A stretch of 64,000 bases of DNA, taken from positions 31,256,767 through 31,320,766 of the forward strand of contig NW_026947509.1 of the NCBI RefSeq assembly GCF_034190915.1, in the 5' to 3' direction. Both the position numbers and the translations under genes were made by a program. Below, piece after piece: positions 63,801-64,000 of this stretch. This DNA is from Cavia porcellus (Eukaryota; Chordata; Mammalia; Rodentia; Caviidae). The notes under the pieces were generated by a model. The model ran no database searches and was not told where the DNA came from. It saw only the letters and a list, made by a program, of their open reading frames with translations. Each line of letters starts with the position of its first letter. The first letter of the stretch is position 1.

Positions 63801-64000
63801 CACCTTTCAGCATGTGTCTCAAATCCCGTGATAAGAGCGGAAGAGCTTCTGATCTAAGACTTACTGTTGCCATGGGCTTGTACAGACCGACAGTTCCCAA
63901 GCTAGAGACACCTCAATTGAATTCCTCCCTAGGTCCCCAATTTTCTCACTGTATAAAGGAAGGTGAGGAGTGGAATTGTAAAAGAGATCTTGACCCTGGT
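60836..64000. other. Sequence upstream of the alternative AGAP1 exon
   Basis: Ordinary CpG-poor sequence. No exon of the usual AGAP1 N-terminus is present. A short reversed MIR-like fragment lies near 61.9 kb. The last kilobase has AT-rich unique sequence around 63.44-63.58 kb. I see nothing else that I can support. Confidence 0.6.
61885..61970 (-). mobile_element. MIR-like fragment, reversed
   Basis: AGAGGTTCAGAGAGGTGGAC with the flanking CCCATTTGACTGGGATG resembles the complement of the MIR core ('aaactgaggctcagagaggt'). Confidence 0.5.

Overview
The window is vertebrate nuclear DNA, almost certainly from a rodent. Its few coding pieces are short, have intron-exon boundaries, and lie far apart in repeat-rich DNA. 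The short interspersed repeats are tRNA-derived ID elements, 7SL-derived B1-like elements and composites of the two, accompanied by an L1, MaLR-type LTRs and MIR fragments. That set fits a non-murid rodent (squirrel-, beaver- or kangaroo-rat-like). I cannot name the species from the sequence.

One gene explains all the coding signal: AGAP1 (Arf-GAP with GTPase-like, PH and ankyrin domains), read on the minus strand and entering from the right. Three internal exons are certain: 32659-32601, 27715-27628 and 1499-1414. They encode the start of the GTPase-like domain, including the nucleotide-binding loop. All have consensus splice sites and compatible phases (1/0, 0/1, 1/0). The gene continues off the left edge. 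The usual first exon, whose protein begins MNYQQQ, is not in the window and should lie further right.

The most interesting feature is a CpG island at about 59.26-60.84 kb containing a 916-nt open coding segment on the minus strand (60285-59370). It ends in a good donor at phase 1, exactly the phase needed by the exon at 32659. The predicted protein start is a roughly 305-residue, Arg/Pro/Ser-rich extension. It shares three blocks with the long N-terminus of the paralogue AGAP2 (PIKE-L): a short Met-Pro-Arg-Gly start block, a K-T-L-D-N-S-D-L-like block and an F-x-S-G-I-F block, in the same order and just before the common NSQEWTLSRS segment. I read it as an alternative promoter and first exon for a PIKE-L-like long AGAP1 isoform.

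Layout from left to right: 0-1.4 kb intron; 1.4-1.5 kb exon; 1.5-27.6 kb intron with a 5 kb 5'-truncated L1 carrying nested SINEs (10.96-15.93 kb), SINE and MIR fragments, a CA microsatellite and the first members of an LTR cluster; 27.7 kb exon with the P-loop; 27.7-32.6 kb intron with four more LTR copies, two of them an inverted pair; 32.6 kb exon; 32.7-59.4 kb intron with a decayed class I endogenous retrovirus (about 35.3-38.1 kb), a duplicated 600-bp repeat pair (41.7 and 45.2 kb), a long purine tract and more SINEs; 59.3-60.8 kb CpG island with the alternative first exon; 60.8-64 kb upstream intronic sequence. I found no second protein-coding gene, no functional RNA gene and no CRISPR-like array.
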